From CAITNQ01 sp041661365 (lineage in GTDB: Bacteria; Latescibacterota; UBA2968; UBA8231), in the NCBI GenBank assembly GCA_041661365.1, contig JBAZUN010000001.1, forward strand, positions 1 through 54,929: DNA of 54,929 nt, read 5' to 3'. Position 1 is the stretch's first letter. Each line of letters opens with the position of its first letter. Positions 43,385-51,465 of this stretch are shown one piece after another. A program made the translations under genes and the position numbers. The notes under the pieces were generated by a model that was not told the origin of the DNA, ran no database searches, and worked only from the letters and a program-made list of their open reading frames with translations.

Positions 43385-44523
43385 TGTGCCTGGTTCGCGC
43401 GTTCGAGCAGGAAGGCCAGACTGGCCGGCGGGGTGTTGAAGAGGTAGACCCCGTCCGACAGGGCATTGATCCGGCGGATCACCTCCCCGGCCTGGCGCAA
43501 CTGCTCCGGCTCGCTCATCTCAGTGGCGTTGTCGACCTCGCCGAGGATACGGATACCGGTGCCGCGGGCCAACCGCGTCCAAGAGGTCAGCTCCACCGGC
43601 TCGCCGCGTCGCCCTGAACCGCCGGACCAGCAGCTCAGCATGAGCCGGTCGACCAGCCCCTCCTCTATCCAGGCCTGCAGGTCGATCCCGTGGAACTCCA
43701 GGGCCATGAACTCCGGCGGGAACAGGCCGCGCCGCAGGACCCGATAGTTCGCCTCGGTCCCGGACCAGATCGACAGCTCCAGGCGTTGGCCGCGCGCGGC
43801 TCCCAGTCGGTCGAGGCCGGCGCGCAGCTCGCGCAGGAAGGTCAGCATCTGCTCCCGCTTGTCCGGCTCGCCGCGCTCGAAGAAGGGGATCGCCCGCATG
43901 AACTCCAGGTGCAGCCCGTCCACCGGATACCGGGCCACCACGTCCAGGGAGCCCTCGATAAAGTGCCGGCGCACCTCGAGCAGCGCCAGGTTGGCGCTCT
44001 GCTGGGTGGGATGGAGCGGACAGCTCGCGGCGCTGAGGACCACCTGCGGGTTATCGGTGAACCACGACTCCAGGCCGAACTGGGTGAAGAACCGGTTGAG
44101 ACGGAATCCGGCCAGCACCGGCAGGCGGTGCATCCTGGCCCGCTCGAGGATCACGTCGAGCGGCGAGGTGCCGCAGGCGAGCCACTGGCGTTGCCGGTCA
44201 GCCAGGTGGGCCAGGTGCGCGTCCTCGCAAGGCACGCGGTCGCACCAGGCCTCCTGCACCCGCGGGGTGTAGCTCCACGCCAGGTTATTGCCGCATCCCC
44301 AGACCAGACCCCGGGCGCCGACCTCGACGTACTGGTCGACCATGCGGCGCAGCAAAGGCGGGCCGTCCCCCCGCGGGTCGCCCCAGTCCCACAGTCCGTC
44401 GTTGTCGTATACCACGCGAAGCCCGGCCATGGTGGCCGCGTGCCGGGACAGGGCCTGGCAGACCGCGGGATCATCGAGGGACCAGTGCAACTGCGCGCCC
44501 CAGTCGCCGGTAGGCAGGTTCAC
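43381..44523 (-). CDS. Glycoside-hydrolase-like TIM-barrel protein
   Basis: The 380-residue protein reads as a (beta/alpha)8 barrel. It contains RVVYDNDGLWDWGDPRGDG, LVWGCGNNLAWSY, DGLHLEFMRAIPFF and RLMLSCWSGG. The DGLHLEFMR strand end and the later GEVDNATEM place acidic residues where glycosidases of the GHL10/GH10-like kind have theirs. No signal peptide is seen, so the site is cytoplasmic. The family assignment is tentative. GTG 44523 is preceded by AGGAGG. It is the first gene of the minus-strand cluster ending at 38631. Confidence 0.6.
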   Translation of the reverse strand: MNLPTGDWGAQLHWSLDDPAVCQALSRHAATMAGLRVVYDNDGLWDWGDPRGDGPPLLRRMVDQYVEVGARGLVWGCGNNLAWSYTPRVQEAWCDRVPCEDAHLAHLADRQRQWLACGTSPLDVILERARMHRLPVLAGFRLNRFFTQFGLESWFTDNPQVVLSAASCPLHPTQQSANLALLEVRRHFIEGSLDVVARYPVDGLHLEFMRAIPFFERGEPDKREQMLTFLRELRAGLDRLGAARGQRLELSIWSGTEANYRVLRRGLFPPEFMALEFHGIDLQAWIEEGLVDRLMLSCWSGGSGRRGEPVELTSWTRLARGTGIRILGEVDNATEMSEPEQLRQAGEVIRRINALSDGVYLFNTPPASLAFLLERANQAQ

Positions 44524-44607
44524 GTCGTTTCCTCCTGATCCGGTTCGCTCTTGGGTGGCTTATTCCGCTGGACGGCGACCCGGGACCAACCGCCGATGCC
44601 CGGCCTT

Positions 44608-45474
44608 TCAAGCGAGCGACAGCCCCTGGCGCACTTGGCACACGAGCCAGTCCCGCTGTTCCTCGATCTGCTCGTCCAGCCGGGCCGCGGCCAGCACCGG
44701 CATCCAGGCACGCCAGGTCGCGGCTGGTCCGTGGTCCGCGCCGTACCCCTCCAGATAGGCGTCGCGGTACTGCCGCATGAGGGCAGGCATCCCTTCGCTG
44801 GCCTGACTGGTGGCGATCGCCCCCTCGAAGAGTAGCACCGTGCGTCCGAGGTCGGCCGCGGGCGAGCCGCTGGCAGCATCGATCCAGTCGATGATGACCG
44901 GGCCCTGGTCGGCGACCAGCACGTTCCCCGGATGGAAGTCCCCGTGACAGAGCCGATCCCCACGGTCGAGTCGAACCAGCGCCGTCAGCGCCGCCTCCTG
45001 CTCCGCCGGCCCCAATACCGAACCCCTGCGGATCCTGGACTCCAGCCGATCGGCCTGGTCGGGCAGGCCAGGAGGCGCCGGCTGCTGGTGCAGGGCACGG
45101 TGCAACTCGGCCAGCCGGCACGCCGAGTCCATGGGATGATCCTGTTGCCCGGTGATCCGGTCCATCATGGAAAGGCCGTCGACCCGTTCCAGCACCAGAC
45201 CGACGCGGCCGTCGAGCTGTACCACCTCACCGACCGCGGGCACCGGCAGACCGGCGGCCCGGGCCGCGGCAGTGCACCGACGTTCGAGCTCGACCGCCGA
45301 TCGGGGCATCCAGGGGTGGTAGACCTTCACCACGTGGTTGAGGCCCCAAGCGTGAATCTCTGCCGTGCGTCCGCGGGCCAGGAGCGGCCCCAACGCCATC
45401 AACGCCGTCGTACTCTGGTCGGCGTTCAGGACGGGAGAATCGGGCGAATCAGGAGAGCGTCCGTCTTGGACCAT
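44608..45474 (-). CDS. Aminoglycoside-phosphotransferase-like kinase
   Basis: The 288-residue cytoplasmic kinase has the APH/choline-kinase fold signatures: catalytic loop LCHGDFHPGNVLV near 175, and IIDWIDAASGSP with the metal-binding aspartate. The lysine strand is HVVKVYHPW. These enzymes phosphorylate small hydroxyl compounds; antibiotic resistance is only one possibility and is not implied here. ATG 45474 shares one base with the methyltransferase stop (TGATG). It is the last gene of a three-gene unit with the methyltransferase and the small tail-anchored protein. Confidence 0.85.
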   Translation of the reverse strand: MVQDGRSPDSPDSPVLNADQSTTALMALGPLLARGRTAEIHAWGLNHVVKVYHPWMPRSAVELERRCTAAARAAGLPVPAVGEVVQLDGRVGLVLERVDGLSMMDRITGQQDHPMDSACRLAELHRALHQQPAPPGLPDQADRLESRIRRGSVLGPAEQEAALTALVRLDRGDRLCHGDFHPGNVLVADQGPVIIDWIDAASGSPAADLGRTVLLFEGAIATSQASEGMPALMRQYRDAYLEGYGADHGPAATWRAWMPVLAAARLDEQIEEQRDWLVCQVRQGLSLA

Positions 45475-46244
45475 CACCTTTCGAGCACCCCGACCAGCAA
45501 CCAGGCCTCGCGACCGTCCTCGTGCACCGGATAAGGCAGTGACTCCACGCTGAAGCCGGCCTCGGCCATCAGGTCCAGCCATCGCTGCCGGGGGAACAGC
45601 CCCATCCGGTGGTGGTCCTCCTCCACCCGCACCTCGCGGCCACGCCGGATGAGGTAGACCATCACGGTCTCGGTGGTGGTGTCGCTCGGGTCTGGGTCGT
45701 ACTGGTACTCGAAGCTGGTAACCTCGGTCTCGCCGTCGCTGTTGGTCCCGTGACTCACCCGGGGAGAATGGAAGGTTTCGCAATAATCGTCGGGCGCGAC
45801 GATGAGCACGCCGCCCGGCTCCAGATGGGCCACGGCGGTGGCAAAGGCCTGCCGCAGGTCGTCCTCGGTCTGCAGGTAACTGACCGCGTCGTGGATGAGC
45901 ACGGCGCGGAACCGCTGCCCCAGGCGAACGGTCCGCATGTCGCCGAGATGGACCGGCACCCCGGGGTTCAGTTGACTGCACTGGGCCAGCATCCGCGCGG
46001 ATCGGTCCACGGCCGTGGCCGCGAACTCGGCGGTCAGGTGGGAGAGGTTGTTCCCGCCGCCCACGCCCAACTCGAGGATCGGATGCCGGCCGGGCCCGAG
46101 TCGGTCCCGTAACGCCTGGCGCCAGTACCGCGCCTCTTCGGCATAGTCCTCAGGCGCGCTGAACAGGGGCCAGAGGTGCGCGAACTCACCATACATCCGC
46201 GGCTGTCCCTCGGCGCCACTCCCCTGGGAGCCGGCCGCGCTCAT
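45474..46244 (-). CDS. Class I SAM-dependent methyltransferase
   Basis: The 256-residue cytoplasmic enzyme has SAM motif I ILELGVGGGNN (56-66), motif II TAVDRSARML and RAVLIHDAVSYLQ followed by LEPGGVLIVAPDD. The substrate is not predictable. The large aromatic-rich C-terminal part (SFEYQYDPDPSDTTTETVMV) may form the acceptor pocket. ATG 46244 overlaps the TGA of the small upstream gene (ATGA). With the downstream kinase it may modify a small molecule in two steps; this is inference from coupling only. Confidence 0.85.
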   Translation of the reverse strand: MSAAGSQGSGAEGQPRMYGEFAHLWPLFSAPEDYAEEARYWRQALRDRLGPGRHPILELGVGGGNNLSHLTAEFAATAVDRSARMLAQCSQLNPGVPVHLGDMRTVRLGQRFRAVLIHDAVSYLQTEDDLRQAFATAVAHLEPGGVLIVAPDDYCETFHSPRVSHGTNSDGETEVTSFEYQYDPDPSDTTTETVMVYLIRRGREVRVEEDHHRMGLFPRQRWLDLMAEAGFSVESLPYPVHEDGREAWLLVGVLER

Positions 46245-46444
46245 GACCCGGTAAAACGCCAGATCGCCACGGCGACCAGCAGGAGCAAGCCGATGGCAAC
46301 GAGCAGCACCAGACGCCACGAGATGCGGCGATGGGGGTTATGGGGCTCATGGGGCTGACCGCGCTCCTGCAGCCCGACCGCGACGGGCGGCCGGGGCGGG
46401 ATGGCCTGGCGCTGTCCCTGGGGTTCGGGCATGGGCTCGGTCAT
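46241..46444 (-). CDS. Small tail-anchored membrane protein, 67 residues
   Basis: The first 45 residues are polar and proline-rich (MTEPMPEPQGQRQ and QPHEPHNPH). They are followed by one strong transmembrane helix, WRLVLLVAIGLLLLVAVAIW, and a three-residue tail, so the N-terminal part should face the cytoplasm. A clear AAGGAGGG precedes ATG 46444, and the stop overlaps the methyltransferase start (ATGA), so I regard it as real. No family is recognised. It could recruit the methyltransferase or kinase to the membrane. Confidence 0.7.
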   Translation of the reverse strand: MTEPMPEPQGQRQAIPPRPPVAVGLQERGQPHEPHNPHRRISWRLVLLVAIGLLLLVAVAIWRFTGS

Positions 46445-46586
46445 GGGAACCCTCCTTGCCGGTGCGGTCGACACCCGGTGTCTCAGGGCACTGCCAGACC
46501 CTGGACTCCCGAGTACAACTCAAACCGCGTCCGGCTTGGAGGGCCAATCTAGGCAGGCGTTCCGGACGGGGCAAGGATCGCGGCTT

Positions 46587-47402
46587 CTACCCGAAGGTCC
46601 TCCAGGCTGCGCCAAGGATGAGTCCCATCTCCGGCATGAGGTTTACGCAGGAGTGCATGAGCAGGCAGGTGGTCCATGTCCGCGTGACCTCGAGCGCGCG
46701 CGCCGAGAGGAACCCAAACAGCAACAGGGCGGTCACGTGGTAGGTGATCACGAAGGCATTGGCCTGCAGGATATTCTGCTCCAGAGGGACGAAGTGCGAC
46801 AGGGCGAACAGTCCGGTCGAGCCTAGGTAGGCACAGAGCCGTCCCCCTCGCAGGAAGAGGCTGAAGGCCAGCACCCGGTAGGTCAGCTCCTCCATGAAGG
46901 GCAGCAACGCCCCATACGTGGCTATCAAGAAAGCCGCCATCACACAGAACCTGGCGGAATCAAGCCGATGCCCTGAGCCGAATTGCGCGATGAAAGGCGG
47001 CAGGCCAATCGCCACCGCGGCCAGGAGCCACGGCAGGGCCTGCCTGGGGGTCGGCCAGGTTGCGAAGAGGGGTCTGAAGCGCATCCCCGCGCCGTAACGC
47101 AATACCGATAGGACGAAGACGAGATGCGCTCCGTGCACGAGGATGGCCTTCGGCAGGTAGCGCGGATGGTCGAAGAGGAGCGGCAGGTCCAAGGCTCGGG
47201 CAAGAACCGTCTCGAGCGCCGGTTCGCCCAGCAGCAGGAGGCCGAGGACCAGCAGACCGCGCCCCCACCCCGGAGGGTCCATCGCCGCCAGCGCCTGCAA
47301 CCTCGGCTTCTCGAGCACCTGAGGATCACCGGGTGAGGGCGAAGCGCCAGGGACTGCGTTGCCCTCGTGGCGCACCGGGGTGGGGGCAGCGGCTTCGGTC
47401 AC
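46587..47402 (-). CDS. CPBP-family intramembrane metalloprotease (CAAX protease-like)
   Basis: The 271-residue integral membrane protein has about seven helices and the three ABI/CPBP motifs: EELTYR (near 168), FALSHF and HSCVN. Their glutamates and histidines coordinate zinc within the membrane. Such proteases process prenylated or small secreted proteins, or protect against bacteriocins. GTG 47402 overlaps the TGA of the small protein upstream (GTGA), making that 120-residue protein a plausible substrate or partner. The N-terminal 30 residues before the first helix are Pro/Ala-rich. Confidence 0.85.
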   Translation of the reverse strand: MTEAAAPTPVRHEGNAVPGASPSPGDPQVLEKPRLQALAAMDPPGWGRGLLVLGLLLLGEPALETVLARALDLPLLFDHPRYLPKAILVHGAHLVFVLSVLRYGAGMRFRPLFATWPTPRQALPWLLAAVAIGLPPFIAQFGSGHRLDSARFCVMAAFLIATYGALLPFMEELTYRVLAFSLFLRGGRLCAYLGSTGLFALSHFVPLEQNILQANAFVITYHVTALLLFGFLSARALEVTRTWTTCLLMHSCVNLMPEMGLILGAAWRTFG

Positions 47403-47761
47403 GGCACCAGGTACGACGGCGGATAAGGGGACGGACCGGAAAGGCTGGACGGCGAAGTACGCGTGGTGTCGAGCGGAGCGACCACGATCTCGATCTTGGT
47501 CTGACCCAATCCCACCTTGATCCTGGAGCTGTCCCCGTAGTCGTGCGCCACTGGAGCGCCGATTTCTATGGGTACCCCTATGCTGCCGGTAATCCGCGCG
47601 CTACCCAAGTGGGCAGTAGCGCCGATGCCTCCATCCCTGAGACCGTTCACCATGTTGTACAGGTCAGACTTGAAGCCGGCGCTGTCGAACTCGAAGGCGT
47701 ACACGCTCGCCCTTGCTCGACGGTAGGCATTGGGGCGGGGCTTCATCAGTTGCTGCGGCAT
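47399..47761 (-). CDS. Small uncharacterised protein coupled to CPBP protease
   Basis: The 120-residue protein opens MPQQLMKPRPNAYRRARASV with basic residues. It continues with a Gly/Ile-rich middle (GGIGATAHLGSARITGSIGV) of alternating beta character and ends in a Ser/Pro-rich tail (SPSSLSGPSPYPPSYLVP). No signal peptide or membrane segment is evident. ATG 47761 follows AAGGAGGAAGG, a strong site. The four-base overlap with the intramembrane protease suggests joint production. No family is recognised. Confidence 0.6.
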   Translation of the reverse strand: MPQQLMKPRPNAYRRARASVYAFEFDSAGFKSDLYNMVNGLRDGGIGATAHLGSARITGSIGVPIEIGAPVAHDYGDSSRIKVGLGQTKIEIVVAPLDTTRTSPSSLSGPSPYPPSYLVP

Positions 47762-47952
47762 GATCCTTCCTCCTTGGCAAAGGGTGGTGGACCGAGGGCA
47801 GCAAAGCTTATGCCTCGGTCATGCTCAGGAGAAAGCGGTCGAACCGGGGGTGTGGAGATGCGTAGGGTCCTTCACGCCACTGACGCGGTACCGACACACC
47901 CGCGACAGACTCAGTACCTCACCGTGGTCCGGTGGAGGACCAGGCCTGGCCG

Positions 47953-48135
47953 CTACTGCCGTCCGGCCGCCGGATCAAGATCTTGGAACAACTCGACGTG
48001 ACCCACAATGCTGAAGCCGGCCGCGGCAAAGAAGGCGATGGCCTCGGCGTTGCGGGCCACGGGCCGGACGTTGAGGAAGCGGACCTTCTCGCGCCGGGCC
48101 GCGGTCACAACCTCTCGGACCAGCGGGCCACCCAC
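47953..48135 (-). pseudogene. 3' remnant of a GNAT acetyltransferase
   Basis: The frame reads LVREVVTAARREKVRFLNVR and continues PVARNAEAIAFFAAAGF and VGHVELFQDLDP. This is the typical last third of a GNAT N-acetyltransferase (CoA-binding helix and final strands). The rest of the domain, about 100 residues, is absent. Upstream, the frame runs directly into the 3' end of the HEAT-repeat gene, which it overlaps by about 30 bases. No start or ribosome site is convincing, so I treat it as decayed. Confidence 0.55.
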
Positions 48136-48845
48136 TCCGGCGCGACGCGGACGAGCCGGGCCTTGGACAGGTTCTGCCGCATCACCCAGCGAACGTCCGG
48201 GTCAATGCTGGTCAGCCACTTCTCCATCAAGGGCCGGCCCTCGTCGGGGAGCGCGGCCACGGCCACGCTCCAGCAGTAGGCCAGCCCCTGACGCAGCACC
48301 TTGAACGGCTCGCCCCGACGGTCCGTAGCCTGACTGAGCGAGACCGTGATCCGGTCGAGCAGCGCCAGCACGGCCCACGCGGCCTCGGGATGGGCGAGCA
48401 GCCGGGGCTCGCAGACCGCGGCGGCGGCAGCACGCTGCTCCAGTGGTGTCCCCGCGGTCCAGTCGACCGCAACGGCCAGCAGGCGGGGCAGGTCAGCGTC
48501 GCCCAGCCGCTGCAAGGCCATGGCCACGGACTCGCGGACCCGCCAGCGCGGATCGGTAGCGTGAGTCCGGAGTGTAGGTAGTGGCTGGGTCGCGCCCTCG
48601 GCGAGCAACCGGCCCAGGCCGACCACGCCGCAGCAGGCCAGGAACTCCTCGGGCGAGTTGACCGGAGCCCGGTCAGCGGTCCAGGTCAGGTATCGCCGGA
48701 AGAGCTTCGCCGTTCCCTCGTCGGCCACGGCCTGCAGCAGCTCGAGATTCGCCCGGGGACCGGGCAGCCCCGAATGTTCGAGGAGGTACTCGTCCCAGGA
48801 CGAGAGCACCCGCAGCCGCGCCTGGTACTCACTCCTCTTGCTCAC
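48105..48845 (-). CDS. HEAT-repeat protein
   Basis: The 246-residue soluble, all-helical protein has HEAT/PBS-like repeat segments: ATDPRWRVRESVAMALQRLG in the middle and SIDPDVRWVMRQNLSKARLV at the end. The second begins with the DPD.RW pattern often seen in bacterial HEAT proteins of DNA-glycosylase-like or scaffold type. A catalytic role is not evident. GTG 48845 follows GGGGAAGGTG. Its end overlaps the acetyltransferase remnant, suggesting that deletion or fusion happened just past the stop. Confidence 0.75.
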   Translation of the reverse strand: MSKRSEYQARLRVLSSWDEYLLEHSGLPGPRANLELLQAVADEGTAKLFRRYLTWTADRAPVNSPEEFLACCGVVGLGRLLAEGATQPLPTLRTHATDPRWRVRESVAMALQRLGDADLPRLLAVAVDWTAGTPLEQRAAAAAVCEPRLLAHPEAAWAVLALLDRITVSLSQATDRRGEPFKVLRQGLAYCWSVAVAALPDEGRPLMEKWLTSIDPDVRWVMRQNLSKARLVRVAPEWVARWSERL

Positions 48846-48899
48846 GCTTCACCTTCCCCGGTCCGGGACGGCCGATGCTTGGCCATATACCGCCCTCGA

Positions 48900-49976
48900 T
48901 CAGCGGACCTCGCCCCGGGCGATCAGGTACCGCTCCACCGCCGCCAGGTCCAGCTCGCCGCCCAGACCGGGGCCCGGGGGCACGGCGATCTGGTCCCCCT
49001 GCCGGGGAGGCATCTCGACCACGAAGTCGTCCAGGTGGAGTGGCGTGCTCAGGATGTCGCTGGGGACCGTGGCGTTCGGGGCCACGGCGCAGGCGTGGAT
49101 GTAGCTCAGGTCGAGGATCCCGAGATCCACCCCTGATCCGTGCCAGCAGGGCTTGCCCGCGGCCTCGGCCACGTCGACCATCTGCACGAACCGGACCATC
49201 GACCCCGGGCTGCAGTTGAAGATGTCGGCCGCGTCGGCCTTGAGCGCCTCGAGGATCTGCCTGGTGGACCCCAGGTGGAGGGCGATCGGGATCGGTGCCT
49301 CCTGCCGCAGGGTGCGGTACCAGTCGTACCGATCCTTGAGCAGGGGATCCTCCAGGCACAGGACGTTGTACGGCTCCATGGCCCGGGCGAGCGCCAGCAT
49401 CTCGTCCAGATCGTCGTACCGCGACATGGCGTCGACGATGAAGCGCACCTGCGGCGCGGCCTCGTGCATCAGGCGCAGCCGCTCGATGACCTCCATCCCG
49501 TGCATGATCTTGATCTTCAGGCAGCCGTACCCCCCGGACGCGGCGGCCCGGGCCGCGGTGATCGAGTAGGCCGGCGCCTGCAATCCGGCCCAGTACCCGG
49601 TCAACACCCGCTCGCGGGCGATCCCTCCGAGCAGCTCGCCCACGCGCATCCCACGCAGGCGGCCCACCAGGTCGAAGACGGCGACCTCGTAGGTCTGGTA
49701 CGCCGCGGCCGCGGGGCCGGTCACCGGCAGGGCGCGAAGGTTGAGGGTCCGTGGATCCTGGCCCAGGAGGCTTCGAGCCCCGGCCTCGATGGCCTCGCGG
49801 CCGAGACCGCGGGAGCTCTCGCCTACGCCGTAGTGACCGTCGTCGGTGTGCAGCCGCACGAGGAACTTGGGCACCGTGTCCCAGCGCTCGTGGACCGTGG
49901 CGTACTCCGGGCTGTTGACCATCTCCTGGTGCACGAGCTGGTCGACCTGCCACCATTCGATCCGGTCGACGATCAC
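48900..49976 (-). CDS. Enolase-superfamily enzyme (mandelate racemase/muconate lactonizing type)
   Basis: The 358-residue protein has the capping domain followed by the barrel. The general base motif KxK is in CLKIKI (near 154), and metal ligands are the Asp of IVDAMSR (near 180) and the Glu of CLEDPL (near 206). The third ligand and the C-terminal acid/base His or Lys are not certain; ALHLGS and CWHGSG are candidates. It probably dehydrates or epimerises a sugar acid. GTG 49976 follows GGAGG. It is divergent from the MFS transporter/glycosidase pair, with a palindrome in the shared gap. Confidence 0.85.
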   Translation of the reverse strand: MIVDRIEWWQVDQLVHQEMVNSPEYATVHERWDTVPKFLVRLHTDDGHYGVGESSRGLGREAIEAGARSLLGQDPRTLNLRALPVTGPAAAAYQTYEVAVFDLVGRLRGMRVGELLGGIARERVLTGYWAGLQAPAYSITAARAAASGGYGCLKIKIMHGMEVIERLRLMHEAAPQVRFIVDAMSRYDDLDEMLALARAMEPYNVLCLEDPLLKDRYDWYRTLRQEAPIPIALHLGSTRQILEALKADAADIFNCSPGSMVRFVQMVDVAEAAGKPCWHGSGVDLGILDLSYIHACAVAPNATVPSDILSTPLHLDDFVVEMPPRQGDQIAVPPGPGLGGELDLAAVERYLIARGEVR

Positions 49977-50060
49977 GGCTCCACCTCCTGGCTTGTCCGT
50001 GGGTAGGCGATAAAAGCGAAGCGCCCAGACACGGTACAGAAATCGACCAAGGTGGACAAG

Positions 50061-50089
50061 GCCGGAGGATCGTCCTCAGGACGACCGGC
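50061..50089. promoter_or_regulatory. Palindrome in divergent promoter region
   Basis: TCGTCCT (50070-50076) and AGGACGA (50078-50084) form a perfect repeat around one central base. Outer arms GCCGG (50061-50065) and CCGGC (50085-50089) extend it. It lies between the divergent enolase-superfamily and MFS genes and is a candidate operator for both; no regulator gene is nearby. Confidence 0.4.
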
Positions 50090-50190
50090 GCGAGTGGGAC
50101 CTGCCCGCCAATCCGATTATCTTGTATCGGGCGATGGCGGTCCCCGTGCCGTCGTGGACCATGGATAGCCGGAGAGTAGCGGAGGCGCGG

Positions 50191-51429
50191 ATGACGCCTG
50201 ACTCGACCTCGTCAAGGTGGACCCGGCTGCAGGATTGGCTGGGCCAGCGGCGCAGCATGGCCGGCCTGCTCGGCATGGTGGTGCTGGTGGGCATGGGCGA
50301 GCACATGGCCGAGCGCTTCCTGCCGCTCTACCTCCAGCAGTTGGCCACGGCCTCGACGGCCGTCCTGGCCATCGGTCTGCTGGCCGGCATGGACGATCTC
50401 CTGTCCGCGCTCTACTCCTTCCCCGGCGGGTACCTGAGCGACCGGCTGGGGACCAAGCGGGCCCTGCTGATCTTCAACGGCCTGTCCATGGCCGGATACC
50501 TCTGCGTCATCCTCATCCGGTCCTGGTGGGCCGTGCTGGTCGGCGCGGCCCTGTTCATCTCCTGGTCGGCCATCTCCCTGCCGGCCACCATGGAGCTGCT
50601 CGCCCGAGTCGTGCCGAAGAACCGGCGGACCATGGGGGTCTCCGTCCTGGCCCTGGTCCGCCGGGTGCCGAAGATGCTGGGGCCGGTGGTGGGCGGCGCC
50701 TGCATCGCGGTCTGGGGCGTGGAGGAGGGGGTGCGCGCGGCCTTTGTCCTGGCGCTGGGGCTGGCCCTGGTCGCCTCGGTGCTGCAGCAGGTGCTGATCG
50801 ACGATGACCCGACGGAACGAAAAGCCGCCGAGGTCAGTCCGCTGCGGGTATGGCGCGAGATGCCGGACGGGCTGCGGAATCTGCTCTGGTCGGACATCCT
50901 CATCCGCTTCTGCGAGCGGATCCCCGACGCCTTCGTCGTCATCTGGGCCACCCGTTACGTGCTGCACCCGGTCTCGGAGCTGACCTTCGGCTGGCTCTCC
51001 GCCGTCGAGAACCTCACCGCGGTGCTGGTCTACGTCCCGGTGGCCTATATGGCCGACCGTTTCGGCAAGAAGCCGTTCGTGCTGATCACCTTCGTCTTCT
51101 TCACCTGTTTCCCCCTGGCCCTGCTCCACTCCCAGTCCCTGGGTCCCCTGGTGGCGGCCTTTGTCCTGCGCGGTCTCAAGGAGTTCGGCGAGCCGACCCG
51201 CAAGGCCCTCATCATGGATCTGGCCCCAGAGGGCCGCAAGGCCACGATGTTCGGTCTGTACTACCTGGTGCGCGACGTGCTGGTCGCCTTTGCCGCCTTC
51301 GGCGGGGCCCTGCTGTGGCAGGTATCCCCCGAGCTGAACCTGCAGGTGGCCTTCGGCTTCGGCGTGTTGGGCACCCTCTGGTTCGCCTGGCGCGGCCGGG
51401 ACAGCGACGCACCGGCCGCGGCCGCCTGA
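50191..51429 (+). CDS. MFS transporter
   Basis: The 412-residue inner-membrane protein has 12 hydrophobic segments. The MFS signature loop after helix 2 reads GGYLSDRLGTKRALL, and the equivalent loop in the second half is AYMADRFGKKPFVL. This marks two homologous six-helix bundles using a proton gradient. The substrate is unknown; the glycosidase following 36 bases later suggests a sugar or sugar derivative. ATG 50191 has GGAGG five bases upstream; ATG 50122 and 50158 are further in-frame starts that are less well supported. Confidence 0.85.
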   Translation: MTPDSTSSRWTRLQDWLGQRRSMAGLLGMVVLVGMGEHMAERFLPLYLQQLATASTAVLAIGLLAGMDDLLSALYSFPGGYLSDRLGTKRALLIFNGLSMAGYLCVILIRSWWAVLVGAALFISWSAISLPATMELLARVVPKNRRTMGVSVLALVRRVPKMLGPVVGGACIAVWGVEEGVRAAFVLALGLALVASVLQQVLIDDDPTERKAAEVSPLRVWREMPDGLRNLLWSDILIRFCERIPDAFVVIWATRYVLHPVSELTFGWLSAVENLTAVLVYVPVAYMADRFGKKPFVLITFVFFTCFPLALLHSQSLGPLVAAFVLRGLKEFGEPTRKALIMDLAPEGRKATMFGLYYLVRDVLVAFAAFGGALLWQVSPELNLQVAFGFGVLGTLWFAWRGRDSDAPAAAA

Positions 51430-51465
51430 CCCCGAATCGAACGTCGAACCCAAGAAAGGGAACCG

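Noticed and set aside
44608..45474. Antibiotic-resistance gene
   Set aside because: The kinase fold is clear, but this fold phosphorylates many substrates; the operon context with a methyltransferase does not point to resistance.
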